Positions 8,900-17,797 of a DNA stretch of 64,000 nucleotides are shown here, piece after piece (the first letter of the stretch is position 1; each line of letters opens with the position of its first letter). The stretch spans positions 1 through 64,000 of the forward strand of contig NZ_ASTG01000018.1 in the NCBI RefSeq assembly GCF_000412635.1, given 5' to 3'. The DNA comes from Sphingobium bisphenolivorans (GTDB taxonomy: Bacteria; Pseudomonadota; Alphaproteobacteria; Sphingomonadales; Sphingomonadaceae). The position numbers were made by a program, and so were the translations under genes. The notes under the pieces are model-generated. The model was not told where the DNA came from, searched no databases, and saw nothing but the letters and a program-made list of their open reading frames with translations.

Positions 8900-8920
8900 G
8901 GCGGGCGGGCGAAAAAGCGG

Positions 8921-9238
8921 TCAGTCTTCCGGCGCGATGGTGATCCGCAGGCCGTCCAGCGCCTCATTGAAGGTCAGCTGGCAAGACAGGCGGCTGGTTT
9001 CGTTGCGGTGGTCCGAGCTGTCGAGCAGGTCGTTCTCGTCATCGCTGGCGGCCGGCAGCTTGTCGGCGAACGCGGGATCGACATAGACGTGGCAGGTCGC
9101 GCAGGAGCAGCAGCCTCCGCACAGCGCCAGCAGCTCGTCAAAGCCCTTGTCGCGGATGATTTCCATGACCGACAGGCCGTTATCACCTTCAACCGCCTGC
9201 TCTTCGCCCGAACGGTTGACCACAATCAGTTTCGCCAT
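8921..9238 (-). CDS. 2Fe-2S ferredoxin, adrenodoxin/putidaredoxin type
   Basis: Electron carrier of 105 residues. Cluster ligands are C40, C46 and C49 in [10 protein letters not shown], with the fourth ligand C86 in SRLSCQL, the spacing of vertebrate-type [2Fe-2S] ferredoxins. Such proteins feed cytochrome P450s, Rieske oxygenases or Fe-S assembly. The usual Fe-S assembly neighbours (hscA/hscB) are not adjacent, so a redox-partner role is as likely as an isc role. GAGGGACC upstream supports the start at 9238. Confidence 0.92.
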   Translation of the reverse strand: MAKLIVVNRSGEEQAVEGDNGLSVMEIIRDKGFDELLALCGGCCSCATCHVYVDPAFADKLPAASDDENDLLDSSDHRNETSRLSCQLTFNEALDGLRITIAPED

Positions 9239-9312
9239 GTACCCAGGTCCCTCATACTTGCCGCAGGTCAATACGGACCGGCTGCGGGAAATCAAGGGCC
9301 GGCAGCGATTTC

Positions 9313-9930
9313 ATGGTAACAACCGCAGAACAATTGCGCGCCGGCATCGATGCAATCGCGGCGATCGAGCCCGGCTTTGCCGCTGCGCTGGGCCGCGTCG
9401 GCTATCCCCTGCCCCGCGTCCGGGCACCAGGCTACGAAACCCTGCTACGGACGATCGTTGGTCAGCAAGTCAGCGTCGCTGCCGCGGCGGCGGTATGGCG
9501 GAGGCTGGAGGAGGAACTGGGCGAAGGGTGCGCGCCTGAAACGCTGCTGGCGCGGGACTATGACGCGTTGCGCGCCTGTGGCCTGTCGCGCCAGAAACAG
9601 GGCTATGCACGCAGTCTAGCCGAACTGGTGGCGAGCGGCACGATCGATCTGCATGCCCTCCCGGCGGACGATGAGGAAGCGATCGACCTCCTGACCCGGA
9701 TCAAGGGGATCGGGCGATGGTCGGCGGAAATCTATCTGCTGTTCGCGGAAGGACGGCCGGATATCTGGCCGGCCGGCGATCTCGCCGTGCAGGTTGAAGT
9801 CGGGCGCATATTGGGCCTGCCCGAGCGGCCCAGCGAGAAGATGACGCGCAGCCTCGCCGAACGCTGGCGCCCCCATCGCGGCGCGGCGGCGATCATGGCT
9901 TGGCATCATTATAACACGGAGGTCCTATAA
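9313..9930 (+). CDS. DNA-3-methyladenine glycosylase II-like (AlkA-type HhH-GPD)
   Basis: Base-excision repair glycosylase of 205 residues with the HhH-GPD fold. It has LLRTIVGQQVSVAAA, the helix-hairpin-helix LLTRIKGIGRWSAEIYLLF, and the catalytic Asp in WPAGDLAVQ. It has no Fe-S cysteines and lacks the extra N-terminal domain of E. coli AlkA, so it is the short form common in alphaproteobacteria. It would excise alkylated purines. The start is divergent from the ferredoxin gene with 74 bp between. Its 3' end carries the GGAGG that probably serves the next small gene. Confidence 0.88.
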   Translation: MVTTAEQLRAGIDAIAAIEPGFAAALGRVGYPLPRVRAPGYETLLRTIVGQQVSVAAAAAVWRRLEEELGEGCAPETLLARDYDALRACGLSRQKQGYARSLAELVASGTIDLHALPADDEEAIDLLTRIKGIGRWSAEIYLLFAEGRPDIWPAGDLAVQVEVGRILGLPERPSEKMTRSLAERWRPHRGAAAIMAWHHYNTEVL

Positions 9931-9934
9931 TCCC

Positions 9935-10153
9935 ATGTCCCCGCCCCATGCCCGCTATATCGTCCTGGAACATGAGGGCGTGTGGAAGATCAATCTCGAC
10001 AATCGTTACTTCGGTCCTTTCAGCGCAAAGGAGGCGGCTGTTGCGAGCGCAACCGATACGGCGCGCAAGGCAAGCGAGGGCGGTTACCCTGCGTCGGTGC
10101 TGCTGATGCGGGGCACGGAGTTCGACATTTTGTGGACCAGCGTGACAGAGTAA
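9935..10153 (+). CDS. Small DUF2188-like protein
   Basis: A 72-residue protein following the glycosylase by 4 bp. The pattern (ARYIVLEHEGVWKINLDN, then FGPFSAKEAAVASATDTAR) resembles small proteins of the DUF2188 type: a beta-hairpin with a Trp, then a helix labelled by ..F.sKeeA...A...A. GGAGG lies 13-17 bases upstream inside the previous gene, suggesting translational coupling. No function is known. Confidence 0.7.
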   Translation: MSPPHARYIVLEHEGVWKINLDNRYFGPFSAKEAAVASATDTARKASEGGYPASVLLMRGTEFDILWTSVTE

Positions 10154-10264
10154 CGCCTTCCCCCCTGTCATCGCCGCCGTGCGGCGCGGCAAAGTTTTTT
10201 TCGCGGCTGCGGGAACCGCTTGCTTGCTGGGGTATTTACCTCCTCCAGTTGCGTGGGCCGAGGG

Positions 10265-10702
10265 ATGAGCAAAAAGGTTCTTATCGTCGAAGACGAAATT
10301 TTCGTCGCGCTGGAAATCGAGCATATCGTCGAAGATGCGGGATTCACTGTTGGCGCCATTGCGGCCGACCGTGAAGCCGCGCTGGAGGCCGCCAGCGATT
10401 GCGATATCGCTCTGGTCGATCTCAACCTGCGCGACGGTCCCACCGGTCCCGGCATCGGCATGGAACTAGCCAGCCAATATGGTATTCGCGTCATCTATGT
10501 GACGGCCAATCCCGCGCAGATCGGCTCGGCCTCCGCAGCCGCGCTGGGCGTCATCACCAAGCCGTTTCGCGCTCAAAGCATCATGGCGACGCTGCAACTC
10601 GCCGCGACAGAAAGCCCGGAACTGGAAGCGGCGGAAATCGCCGGCTTTACGCCTTTTCCGCCGTCGTCCGGCTCATGGAGCCAACTGGAATCCAGAGGGT
10701 AA
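10265..10702 (+). CDS. Single-domain response regulator
   Basis: A stand-alone receiver domain of 145 residues with no output domain. It has the acidic pair in LIVEDE, the phospho-acceptor Asp in ALVDLNLRDG, the switch Thr in YVTAN and the conserved Lys in ITKPF. The last 25 residues form a Pro/Ser-rich tail. It probably works with the HWE kinase gene that faces it: the two genes are tail-to-tail and overlap by 56 bp. The ATG at 10265 starts at MSKKVLIVED; GAGGG sits very close to it, so translation may be weak. Confidence 0.88.
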   Translation: MSKKVLIVEDEIFVALEIEHIVEDAGFTVGAIAADREAALEAASDCDIALVDLNLRDGPTGPGIGMELASQYGIRVIYVTANPAQIGSASAAALGVITKPFRAQSIMATLQLAATESPELEAAEIAGFTPFPPSSGSWSQLESRG

Positions 10703-12170
10703 GGCCCAGACCTTTCGGCCGCCACTCGCGGCTCATCCGGCCACCCAGTTGGCGCTCGACGCTCAACTGCATCAGGCGGCTGCCAAAGCCCTGAAATTTG
10801 GTCGGGCCTATAGGGGGACCACCCTCTTCCAGCCATTCGATTCGATAGTCCCCGCCCTCCCGCTGCACGGACAGATGGACGCGGCCTCGGAGGGTAGACA
10901 GCGCGCCATATTTAGCCGCGTTGGTAGCCAGTTCGTGGAAAAGCAGCGCAAGAGGGGTCGCCGACCGGTCGTCGATCGCCGGATCTTCACCCGAGAACAG
11001 GATGCGGGGCCCCTGCGCATCCCGATAGGGAATGAAAATCTGCTCTAATATGCCGCGCAGCCGACCCTCGCCATCAGGGATCTGTGAGAGGTTATTATGC
11101 GGCCGGACGAAGTCATGCGCTCGGCCGAGCGCCATGATCCGGTCGCGCAGATCGTCCGCCACCGCGCGGATCTCGGGATGCTCGCGAGCAGAAAGGCCGA
11201 TGAGGCCGGAGATCACCGAGAAGATATTCTTGATACGATGGGACAGTTCGTGCGCGATGACCTCCCGCTCCTCCACCATCGCAATCTGGTCGTTGATGTC
11301 GGTGCAGGTGCCGATCCATCGCGTGATACGCCCCTCCGCATCCCGGATCGGCAGGGCGCGGCCAAGCGTCCAGCGATAGGCGCCGCTATGGTGCCGCAGG
11401 CGATATTCGATTTCGTAGGGCTCGCCTGTTTCGAGGCTCTGCTGCCAGCGTTCCCGCGCCCGCTGTTGATCGTCGGGGTGGAAGATGCCGTTCCAGCCGT
11501 CACCATCGGTGGACCCGAGCGGCACGCCGGTAAACTCATACCAGCGGGCGTTGAAATAATCATGATAGCCGTCCGGCAGTGTCGACCAGACCATCTGCGG
11601 CATGGTGTCGGCAAGCGTGCGAAACAGGCGGTCGCTGTCCGCCACCGCCTGCGCATCCTGGTGTTGCTGAGCGATGAGGTCGCGGTCGCGCCGCCGTCCC
11701 TCCAGTTCCGCCATAACCTGCCGCGCGAGTAGCAAAAGGCCTTGCCGTTGGAGCGCACTCAGGTCCGGTCGGGGCTTGTCGCTGATGACGCAGAGTGCGC
11801 CCAACGCAATGCCCTCATGACCGATCAGCGGGACTCCCGCGTAGAAGCGAATGAAGGGTGGTCCGGTCACCAGCGGATTCTGCGCGAAACGCGAGTCAAG
11901 GGAAGCATCGGACACGACGAAGATGGCATCGCTCAACATCGCCTGCGTACAGAAGGAGATGCTGCGCGGTGTTTCTTCGGCATCGGTGCCCGTGCGGGCG
12001 AGAAAGCGCTGTCGATCCCCGTCGACAATGCCCACCAGGGCAATGGGAGCCTCGCATAAGGCGCACGCGAACGCCGTAACCTGGTCGAGCGTCGTGAAGC
12101 CGCCGGCATCGAGATCATAGCGCGCGATCAGCGCCGCGCGATCCGTCTCAAGTCCGGGCCTGTCAGCCAT
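10647..12170 (-). CDS. GAF-PAS sensor histidine kinase of the HWE family
   Basis: Cytoplasmic sensor kinase of 507 residues with no membrane helices. A GAF domain (about 20-150, with CTQAML and AGVPLIG) is followed by a PAS/PAC domain (about 180-295, with [10 protein letters not shown] and W.GTCTDI). The dimerisation helix has phospho-acceptor H311 in [13 protein letters not shown], the N-box is [17 protein letters not shown], and the WLE of [11 protein letters not shown] gives the family its name. The ATG at 12170 overlaps the murA stop by 8 bp, so translation is probably coupled to murA. HWE kinases in alphaproteobacteria often sense light or general stress. No flavin-type LOV signature (NCRFLQ) is seen, so the cue is unknown. 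Confidence 0.9.
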   Translation of the reverse strand: MADRPGLETDRAALIARYDLDAGGFTTLDQVTAFACALCEAPIALVGIVDGDRQRFLARTGTDAEETPRSISFCTQAMLSDAIFVVSDASLDSRFAQNPLVTGPPFIRFYAGVPLIGHEGIALGALCVISDKPRPDLSALQRQGLLLLARQVMAELEGRRRDRDLIAQQHQDAQAVADSDRLFRTLADTMPQMVWSTLPDGYHDYFNARWYEFTGVPLGSTDGDGWNGIFHPDDQQRARERWQQSLETGEPYEIEYRLRHHSGAYRWTLGRALPIRDAEGRITRWIGTCTDINDQIAMVEEREVIAHELSHRIKNIFSVISGLIGLSAREHPEIRAVADDLRDRIMALGRAHDFVRPHNNLSQIPDGEGRLRGILEQIFIPYRDAQGPRILFSGEDPAIDDRSATPLALLFHELATNAAKYGALSTLRGRVHLSVQREGGDYRIEWLEEGGPPIGPTKFQGFGSRLMQLSVERQLGGRMSREWRPKGLGLTLWIPVGSMSRTTAEKA

Positions 12171-13446
12171 CGCTGACACGCTCGATATCGGCGCCGACGG
12201 CCGAGAGCTTCTCCTCCAGCCGTTCATAGCCGCGGTCGAGATGATAGACGCGGTTGACCTGCGTCTCGCCCTCCGCCGCCAACCCTGCGAGGATGAGGCT
12301 CATCGAGGCGCGCAGGTCGGTCGCCATGACCGGTGCGCCGACCAGCCGATCGACCCCGCGTACGACGGCCGTGCGCCCATTGACGCCGATGTCGGCGCCC
12401 ATGCGCGCCAGTTCGGGCACATGCATGTAGCGGTTTTCGAAGATCGTCTCGGTCAGCACCGAGGCGCCGTCCGCCTTGGTCAGCATCGCCATGAACTGCG
12501 CCTGCATGTCCGTCGGGAAGGCGGGGAAGGGCGCGGTCGAGAGCGTCAGCGGGCGCAGCTTGCCATCGGCCGACACCCTGATGCCGTCCTTCAGTTCCTC
12601 GACATGGACGCCCGCGTCCCGCAAGGCCGCGAGGATCGCGTGCATGTCGTCGGCACAGGCCCCCGCCAGTTCCAGCGAGCCGCCCGTGATCGCAGCGGCG
12701 CAGGCATAGCTGCCCGCCTCGATCCGGTCGGGCATGACGCTGTAGGTCGCGCCGTGCAGCCTGCCGCGGCCGTGGATGGTCAGCTTGTCCGATCCGACGC
12801 CTTCAATATCGGCGCCCATTGCGATCAGCAGCTTGCAAAGATCGACGATCTCCGGCTCCCGCGCGGCATTCTCAAGGACGCAACTGCCCTTGGCGAGGAC
12901 CGCCGCCATGATCGCGTTTTCCGTCGCGCCGACCGACACGACGGGGAAGGTGTAGATGCCGCCCGGCAGGCCGCCATCGGGCGCGCTGGCGCGGACATAG
13001 CCGGCGTTGATCTCTATGATCGCGCCGAATGCTTCCAGCGCCTTCAGGTGGAGGTCGATCGGCCGGTTGCCGATGGCGCAGCCGCCGGGGAGCGAAACCC
13101 GCGCTTCGCCAGCCCGGGCCAGCAGCGGCCCCAAAACCAGGATGGAGGCGCGCATCTTGCGGACGATGTCATACGGCGCTTCGGTAGAGGTGATACGGCC
13201 CGCGCGGAGCGTCATGACCCGGCCGAAATCCTCCGGCCGTGCGCCTTCGATCATGGTCGAGGCGCCAAGCTGGTTGAGCAGGTGACCAAAACTGTCCACG
13301 TCGGCCAAGCGCGGCAGGTTGCGCAGCGTTACCGGTTCGTCCGTCAGCAGCGCGCAAGGCAGCAGCGTCAATGCGGCGTTCTTCGCGCCGGAAATGGGGA
13401 GGCGGCCTTGCAGCACTTTGCCGCCGCGAATGTGAATGCGGTCCAT
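12163..13446 (-). CDS. murA: UDP-N-acetylglucosamine 1-carboxyvinyltransferase MurA
   Basis: First committed enzyme of peptidoglycan precursor synthesis, transferring enolpyruvate from PEP to UDP-GlcNAc. 427 residues, full length. Lys22-Asn23 in SGAKNAAL and the catalytic Cys123 in [15 protein letters not shown] are present, so the enzyme should be sensitive to fosfomycin. The repeated inside-out barrel signature [12 protein letters not shown] is also seen. Its stop overlaps the kinase start, an unusual partner for murA. Confidence 0.97.
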   Translation of the reverse strand: MDRIHIRGGKVLQGRLPISGAKNAALTLLPCALLTDEPVTLRNLPRLADVDSFGHLLNQLGASTMIEGARPEDFGRVMTLRAGRITSTEAPYDIVRKMRASILVLGPLLARAGEARVSLPGGCAIGNRPIDLHLKALEAFGAIIEINAGYVRASAPDGGLPGGIYTFPVVSVGATENAIMAAVLAKGSCVLENAAREPEIVDLCKLLIAMGADIEGVGSDKLTIHGRGRLHGATYSVMPDRIEAGSYACAAAITGGSLELAGACADDMHAILAALRDAGVHVEELKDGIRVSADGKLRPLTLSTAPFPAFPTDMQAQFMAMLTKADGASVLTETIFENRYMHVPELARMGADIGVNGRTAVVRGVDRLVGAPVMATDLRASMSLILAGLAAEGETQVNRVYHLDRGYERLEEKLSAVGADIERVSDG

Positions 13447-13642
13447 CGGCTGGGTCTTAACGTTAATTACGCTTCACGCAAGGCGGCAAGGGCACGGCGG
13501 AGGGTGTGCAGCGATCCCGCAACGTCGGGGCGAGCAAAGATTTGCACCTCTACTGACATGAAATTGATCGAGTTTAGTGCAGCCCCCAAAAATGCAGCCA
13601 AAAGGCCCGTGGGGCGTTTTGCCACCGTAACGACAATTTGAG

Positions 13643-14392
13643 ATGAAGGTGCTGTTGGTGGCGACAAGTTGTTTCGCGGACAAGCTGGCCAAGCATGTGC
13701 CGCTTTCCGATGCGGAAAAGGGAGCGCTTGCCAAGCTTGAGGAGAATCCGCGCAAGGTGAAGCGTGGCGGAATGATCCAGCGGGTGAATGACACGATCAC
13801 CGAATTGTTCGTGCTGCGCGAAGGCCGGGTGATGAGCTTCGTCATCTTGCCCGACGGCAGCCGCCAGATTTTACGCGTCTATTTTCCCGGCGACTTCATC
13901 GGCTCGGCCAGCACCATCTACAGCAAGGCACCCGAATCGCTGATCGCGCTCACGGATTCGGTCATCTGCCCCTTCGACAAGAATGCACTCCGCCGTTTGC
14001 TGGAGGAATTTCCGCGTGTTGCTGCCCTGCTGTTCCTGCTGTCCAATGCCGAGCGCGTATCGCTGACGGACCGGCTCGCGTCGCTGGGTCGCACATCGGC
14101 CAAGGCGCGGGTCGCCGCCTTCCTGCTCGATATCTTCGATCGGCTGCGGATCACGGACGATGGCATCGTCGACAGCTTCGACCTCAAGCTGACGCAGGAA
14201 GAAATCGGCGATGCGATCGGCCTCACTTCAGTCCATGTGAACCGCATGATCCGGCAGATGGAGCAGGAAGGGCTGATCAGCCGGTCGAACGGACGGATCA
14301 CGCTGCTGGACATGGCGCGGCTGGAAGAGATCGGCCATTACACGAACCGGCACAAGGATATGGACCTGGATTGGATACCAGGGCTGAGCTGA
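13643..14392 (+). CDS. Crp/Fnr family transcriptional regulator
   Basis: A 249-residue regulator. The N-terminal cyclic-nucleotide-binding-type beta barrel spans about 30-120 (GGMIQRVNDTITELFVLREG, FPGDFIGSAS). A dimerisation helix and a winged helix follow, with recognition region LTQEEIGDAIGLTSVHVNRM. The N-terminal Fe-S cysteines of FNR are absent, so it is not a typical oxygen-sensing FNR. The FPGDFIG motif is in place but the cAMP-contact arginine motif is not obvious, so the ligand is unclear. It is divergent from murA across a 196-bp gap in which nothing coding was supported. Confidence 0.88.
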   Translation: MKVLLVATSCFADKLAKHVPLSDAEKGALAKLEENPRKVKRGGMIQRVNDTITELFVLREGRVMSFVILPDGSRQILRVYFPGDFIGSASTIYSKAPESLIALTDSVICPFDKNALRRLLEEFPRVAALLFLLSNAERVSLTDRLASLGRTSAKARVAAFLLDIFDRLRITDDGIVDSFDLKLTQEEIGDAIGLTSVHVNRMIRQMEQEGLISRSNGRITLLDMARLEEIGHYTNRHKDMDLDWIPGLS

Positions 14393-14430
14393 GCCTATCT
14401 GCGGTTCGGCGTGCTCCTGCGCACACAGGG

Positions 14431-14997
14431 TTACGCGAGAAGTTCCACGTCCCAATAAAGCCAGTCGTGCCAGCTTTCATGCAGATAGTTGGGCGGGAAG
14501 GCGCGGCCGTTTTCCAGCAATTGCCAGCTGGTCGGGCGGATCGGGATCTCGTGCAGATGCATATGCGCCTCCCGCGGCGTGCGCCCGCCCTTCTTGAGGT
14601 TGCATGGCGAGCAAGCCGTCGCGACATTTTCCCAAGTCGTCCGGCCACCAGCCCGGCGCGGAATGACATGATCGAAGGTCAGGTCGTGGGTCGATCCGCA
14701 ATATTGACAGGCGAACTTGTCGCGCAAAAACAGGTTGAAACGGGTGAAGGCAGGATGCTCCGAGGGCTTCACATATTGTTTGAGCGCGATGACGGAGGGA
14801 ATCTTCATCTGGAGGCTGGGACTGTGCACCTCCCGCTCATAGCTGGCGACGATGTCGACCCGATCCAAAAAGACCGCCTTGATGGCGGTCTGCCAAGGCC
14901 AGAGGCTCAAGGGATAATAGCTGAGCGGCGTATAGTCGGCGTTCAGAACCAGCGCCGGGCAGCTTTCCGGATGTGGTATCAGGTCGGGATGGTACAT
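14431..14997 (-). CDS. HNH endonuclease family protein
   Basis: A 188-residue protein with a C-terminal HNH module. Zinc Cys pair CQYCG, then LTFDHVIPRRAGGRTTWENV (first H of HNH in FDHV) and the second Cys pair CSPCN. The N-terminal part (LVLNADYTPLSYYPLSLWPW) is typical of a widespread bacterial HNH subgroup found outside mobile elements. The biological role of this subgroup is unsettled; it is not a homing endonuclease by context. GAAGGG precedes the ATG. Confidence 0.85.
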   Translation of the reverse strand: MYHPDLIPHPESCPALVLNADYTPLSYYPLSLWPWQTAIKAVFLDRVDIVASYEREVHSPSLQMKIPSVIALKQYVKPSEHPAFTRFNLFLRDKFACQYCGSTHDLTFDHVIPRRAGGRTTWENVATACSPCNLKKGGRTPREAHMHLHEIPIRPTSWQLLENGRAFPPNYLHESWHDWLYWDVELLA

Positions 14998-15091
14998 AAG
15001 AACCCTTCAACCCCTTGGGCCACGCTCTGATCCACCAGTAACGTGACGGCAGCATGACAGCATTAACCACCCCCGCCCGTCAAGGGCCTGT

Positions 15092-15997
15092 ATGACAGAG
15101 GCAGCTGAACCACAGCATATAGTAACTCGCTTCGCGCCAAGCCCCACCGGTAGATTGCATGTCGGGCATGGCTGGTCCGCGCTGATGGCCTGGGACATGG
15201 CGCGTGCTCATGGCGGCGTGTTTCGGCTGCGCGTCGAGGATATCGACGGCACCCGCAGCAGGCCGGAACATGTCGCCGGGATTGTCGAGGATCTGCAATG
15301 GCTTGGCTTGGACTGGGACGGCGACATCATTTTCCAGTCGCGGCGATTGGGCCAATATGACGCGGCCCTCAAGCGACTGAAGGAGATGGGGCTCACCTAT
15401 CCCTGCTTCTGCACGCGCGCGGACATCGCGGCGAGCGGCAGCGCGCCGCATGGAGCCGAAGGACCGGTTTACCCGGGCACATGCAGGCGACTGAGCGGCG
15501 AGGAACGGCAAGGGCGCATCGCGGCGGGAGAGCCGCATGCCTGGCGCATCGACATGGCGCGGGCGACAGCTCAGGCCGGTCCGCTGGCATGGCAAGCCGG
15601 CACATTCCCGTTCGGCAAGCCTGGGGAAACCTCGATCGTCGCCGCTCATCCGATCACGGCGGGCGACGTGGTGCTGGCGCGCAAGGATGCGCCGGCGAGC
15701 TACCATCTCTCCTGCACGCTAGATGATGCCGCGATGGGCGTCACCCATGTACTGCGTGGAGCAGACCTGCGCACAGCCACCGACATCCACCGGCTGATCC
15801 AGACCCTGCTCGCCCTGCCTACCCCCATTTACATCCACCATCCGCTGCTGGTCGACGCAGAGGGGCGGCGGCTCGCCAAGCGGAGCGGGTCGATCGCGCT
15901 GGCAGATCTGCGTGCCCATGGCGCCGATCCGGCACAGCTTGCCGCCGATTTGCGCGCCGGACGCTTCCCCATTGGCATTTCAGTCGCACAGGCCTAG
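15092..15997 (+). CDS. gluQ: Glutamyl-Q tRNA(Asp) synthetase
   Basis: Truncated GluRS paralogue of 301 residues that attaches glutamate to queuosine-34 of tRNA-Asp. The class I motif is APSPTGRLHVGH and the KMSKS-like motif is RRLAKRSGSIAL. The zinc-type region has CFCTRADI and YPGTCR. The anticodon-binding domain of true GluRS is missing, as expected. It is the first gene of a tight forward run with the HIG1 and adenosyltransferase genes (10 and 7 bp gaps). Confidence 0.92.
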   Translation: MTEAAEPQHIVTRFAPSPTGRLHVGHGWSALMAWDMARAHGGVFRLRVEDIDGTRSRPEHVAGIVEDLQWLGLDWDGDIIFQSRRLGQYDAALKRLKEMGLTYPCFCTRADIAASGSAPHGAEGPVYPGTCRRLSGEERQGRIAAGEPHAWRIDMARATAQAGPLAWQAGTFPFGKPGETSIVAAHPITAGDVVLARKDAPASYHLSCTLDDAAMGVTHVLRGADLRTATDIHRLIQTLLALPTPIYIHHPLLVDAEGRRLAKRSGSIALADLRAHGADPAQLAADLRAGRFPIGISVAQA

Positions 15998-16007
15998 ATT
16001 TCCATTC

Positions 16008-16241
16008 ATGAACACCGTGCTCGTCATCGCCCTGATCCTCGCCATGGGCGCCACATTGTTCGCGCTGATCCGCGGCATCATCGCCTTCCTTCAGGCGGCC
16101 AAGGAAGAACTCAACGCGCCCGATGGCGTCCCGCGACCATCCAGCCTGAAGCAGAACAAGATGATGATGAACCGCATCCTGTTCCAGGCGGCTGCCGTCA
16201 TCATCGTCGCGATCCTGCTGTTGATGAAGAGCAACGGCTGA
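16008..16241 (+). CDS. HIG1-domain twin-transmembrane protein
   Basis: A 77-residue inner-membrane protein with two hydrophobic helices (about 3-28 and 55-73) joined by a polar loop with the RPSSLKQNKMMMNRILFQA segment, characteristic of bacterial HIG1/twin-TM proteins. Mitochondrial relatives associate with cytochrome oxidase supercomplexes; the bacterial role is less clear. It lies between gluQ and the adenosyltransferase gene. Confidence 0.82.
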   Translation: MNTVLVIALILAMGATLFALIRGIIAFLQAAKEELNAPDGVPRPSSLKQNKMMMNRILFQAAAVIIVAILLLMKSNG

Positions 16242-16248
16242 TCCGCCG

Positions 16249-16818
16249 ATGGTCAAGCTCAACAAGATCTACACCCGCACGGGCGACGCGGGCACCACGG
16301 GACTCGTCGACGGATCGCGCCTGCCCAAATATGCGCCGCGCATGCAGGCGGTCGGCGACGTCGATGAGGCGAACAGCGCCATCGGGCTCGCTATCGTGGC
16401 CATGGGGAGCACGACGGAAGCGCAATCGCTGACGGTCATCCAGAATGATCTTTTCGACCTGGGCGCCGATCTCGCCACCCCTTTGCCGGAGGGCGCAGAC
16501 GAGCCATGGGCGTTGCGTATCGTCGCCAGTCAGGTCAAGCGGCTGGAAGACGAGATCGACGTCATGAATGCAGAGCTGCAACCGCTCGACAGCTTCATTC
16601 TTCCGGGCGGATCGGCGGCCGCTGCCGCGGTGCATCTGGCGCGAGCCGTCACCCGGCGGGCCGAACGGAGCGCGACTGCGGCGGCAGCGGAGGTGGGGTT
16701 GAACCCGCAGGCGCTCGCCTATCTCAATCGGCTCTCCGACCTGCTATTCGTGCTCGCCCGCCGGCTGAACGGCAATGGCGCCGGCGACGTCAAATGGGTG
16801 CCAGGCGCGTCTCGCTAA
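16249..16818 (+). CDS. Cob(I)yrinic acid a,c-diamide adenosyltransferase, PduO type
   Basis: ATP:corrinoid adenosyltransferase of 189 residues, making adenosylcobalamin from cob(I)alamin and ATP. The family start KIYTRTGDAGTTGLVDGSR is the ATP-binding loop. VGDVDEANSAIG, ILPGGS and the C-terminal AVTRRAER / NRLSDLLFVLAR helices complete the five-helix bundle. The window has no other cobalamin genes, so it may serve B12 salvage. Overlap-like spacing (7 bp) suggests cotranscription with the HIG1 gene. Confidence 0.93.
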   Translation: MVKLNKIYTRTGDAGTTGLVDGSRLPKYAPRMQAVGDVDEANSAIGLAIVAMGSTTEAQSLTVIQNDLFDLGADLATPLPEGADEPWALRIVASQVKRLEDEIDVMNAELQPLDSFILPGGSAAAAAVHLARAVTRRAERSATAAAAEVGLNPQALAYLNRLSDLLFVLARRLNGNGAGDVKWVPGASR

Positions 16819-16918
16819 CGCGGTGTTAGGGGCGGTCCGCACCCGTTAACCTTCTTCCTTCATCCCGGCTTTACCCGGACGCCCAATTTTGCACCGTTCC
16901 TCCAGAGCGGGCGCCCGG

Positions 16919-17722
16919 ATGCACCTTGATTTCGCAAGTTCCGCCGATTTGGCGCGCCCGCTGCGCTTGCGGCTGCTCGCGCTCTGCTGCCTGGCGAGCC
17001 ATCTGCCGCTGCTATTCTACATGGGCTGGGGTCTTGCGACCGGCCGCGTCGCATCGGCAGAAATCATCATCCTGCTGCTCGGCAGCTGGGCGGGCGCTGC
17101 CATCCTGCTGCGCGGGATCGCGGCGCTGATGAACCGGAGCGACAACGAGGAGCGGCATCAGGGGCTGTTCGCGGTTATGCGCCAGATCGTCGCACGGCGG
17201 GACCGGATGAGCGAGCCAGTCAGCCTGCCGTTGGAAGATGCGCTCACCGGCCTGCCCAACCGGCGCGGCTTTCTGGCGCGGCTGGACGCATTGCCGGCCG
17301 AGCAGAGGCAGGGGTGCATCGCGCTCGTCGCCGTCGACCGGCTGGCCGATCACGCGCTTGACGGCGGGGCGGGGGACACATTGTTGCAGGCGTTCGGCCA
17401 CCGCCTGTCCTCGCGCATTCGCCGCATCGACCTGATCGCCCGCTGGGACAGCGAGGAGTTCGCCATCTTCTATCCCGACGCGATCGAGGATGAAGCCAGC
17501 TGGTCGCTGGCGCGGATCGCCGCGCAGCTTCGGCACGAACCCCTGACGGCGACCGATGGCGAGCCCCTCACCTTCTCGGCGGGGCTTTGCCGCTGGCGTG
17601 GCGAGCCGATCGCGGCCGCCATCTACAAGGCCAAGGCGGCGCTCGCCAACGCGAGCAATTCCGGTGGCGATCAGGTGCAGCGTGCCGGAAGCGCGTCGCT
17701 GCGCGTCTCTGCCCGTTTCTGA
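16919..17722 (+). CDS. Membrane GGDEF-domain protein with degenerate active site
   Basis: A 267-residue protein with two N-terminal transmembrane helices (about 15-40 and 46-70) and a GGDEF domain (about 100-260, opening DALTGLPNRRGF). The signature that should read GG(D/E)EF is D177-S-E-E-F181, so both glycines that bind GTP are lost. The loop DRLADHALDGGAGDTLL is also altered from the usual FK.iND form. The inhibitory-site motif R168-R-I-D171 is kept exactly five residues before the signature. It is therefore more likely a c-di-GMP receptor than a cyclase. The start at 16919 is the best-placed ATG; one at 16889 would add ten residues. Confidence 0.85.
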   Translation: MHLDFASSADLARPLRLRLLALCCLASHLPLLFYMGWGLATGRVASAEIIILLLGSWAGAAILLRGIAALMNRSDNEERHQGLFAVMRQIVARRDRMSEPVSLPLEDALTGLPNRRGFLARLDALPAEQRQGCIALVAVDRLADHALDGGAGDTLLQAFGHRLSSRIRRIDLIARWDSEEFAIFYPDAIEDEASWSLARIAAQLRHEPLTATDGEPLTFSAGLCRWRGEPIAAAIYKAKAALANASNSGGDQVQRAGSASLRVSARF

Positions 17723-17797
17723 CCGGCTTTTCGGAACATTAGCGCCATTCCGGCGCTTCTTTGCTGCGAGAGCGATACAAACGCATCGAAGGGCAAG

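Noticed and set aside
12241..13641. 466-codon frame opposite murA
   Set aside because: Shadow of murA, with no start signal or domain.
13467..13667. 66-codon minus-strand frame in the murA/Crp gap
   Set aside because: It runs into the Crp-type gene start on the other strand and has no recognisable product.
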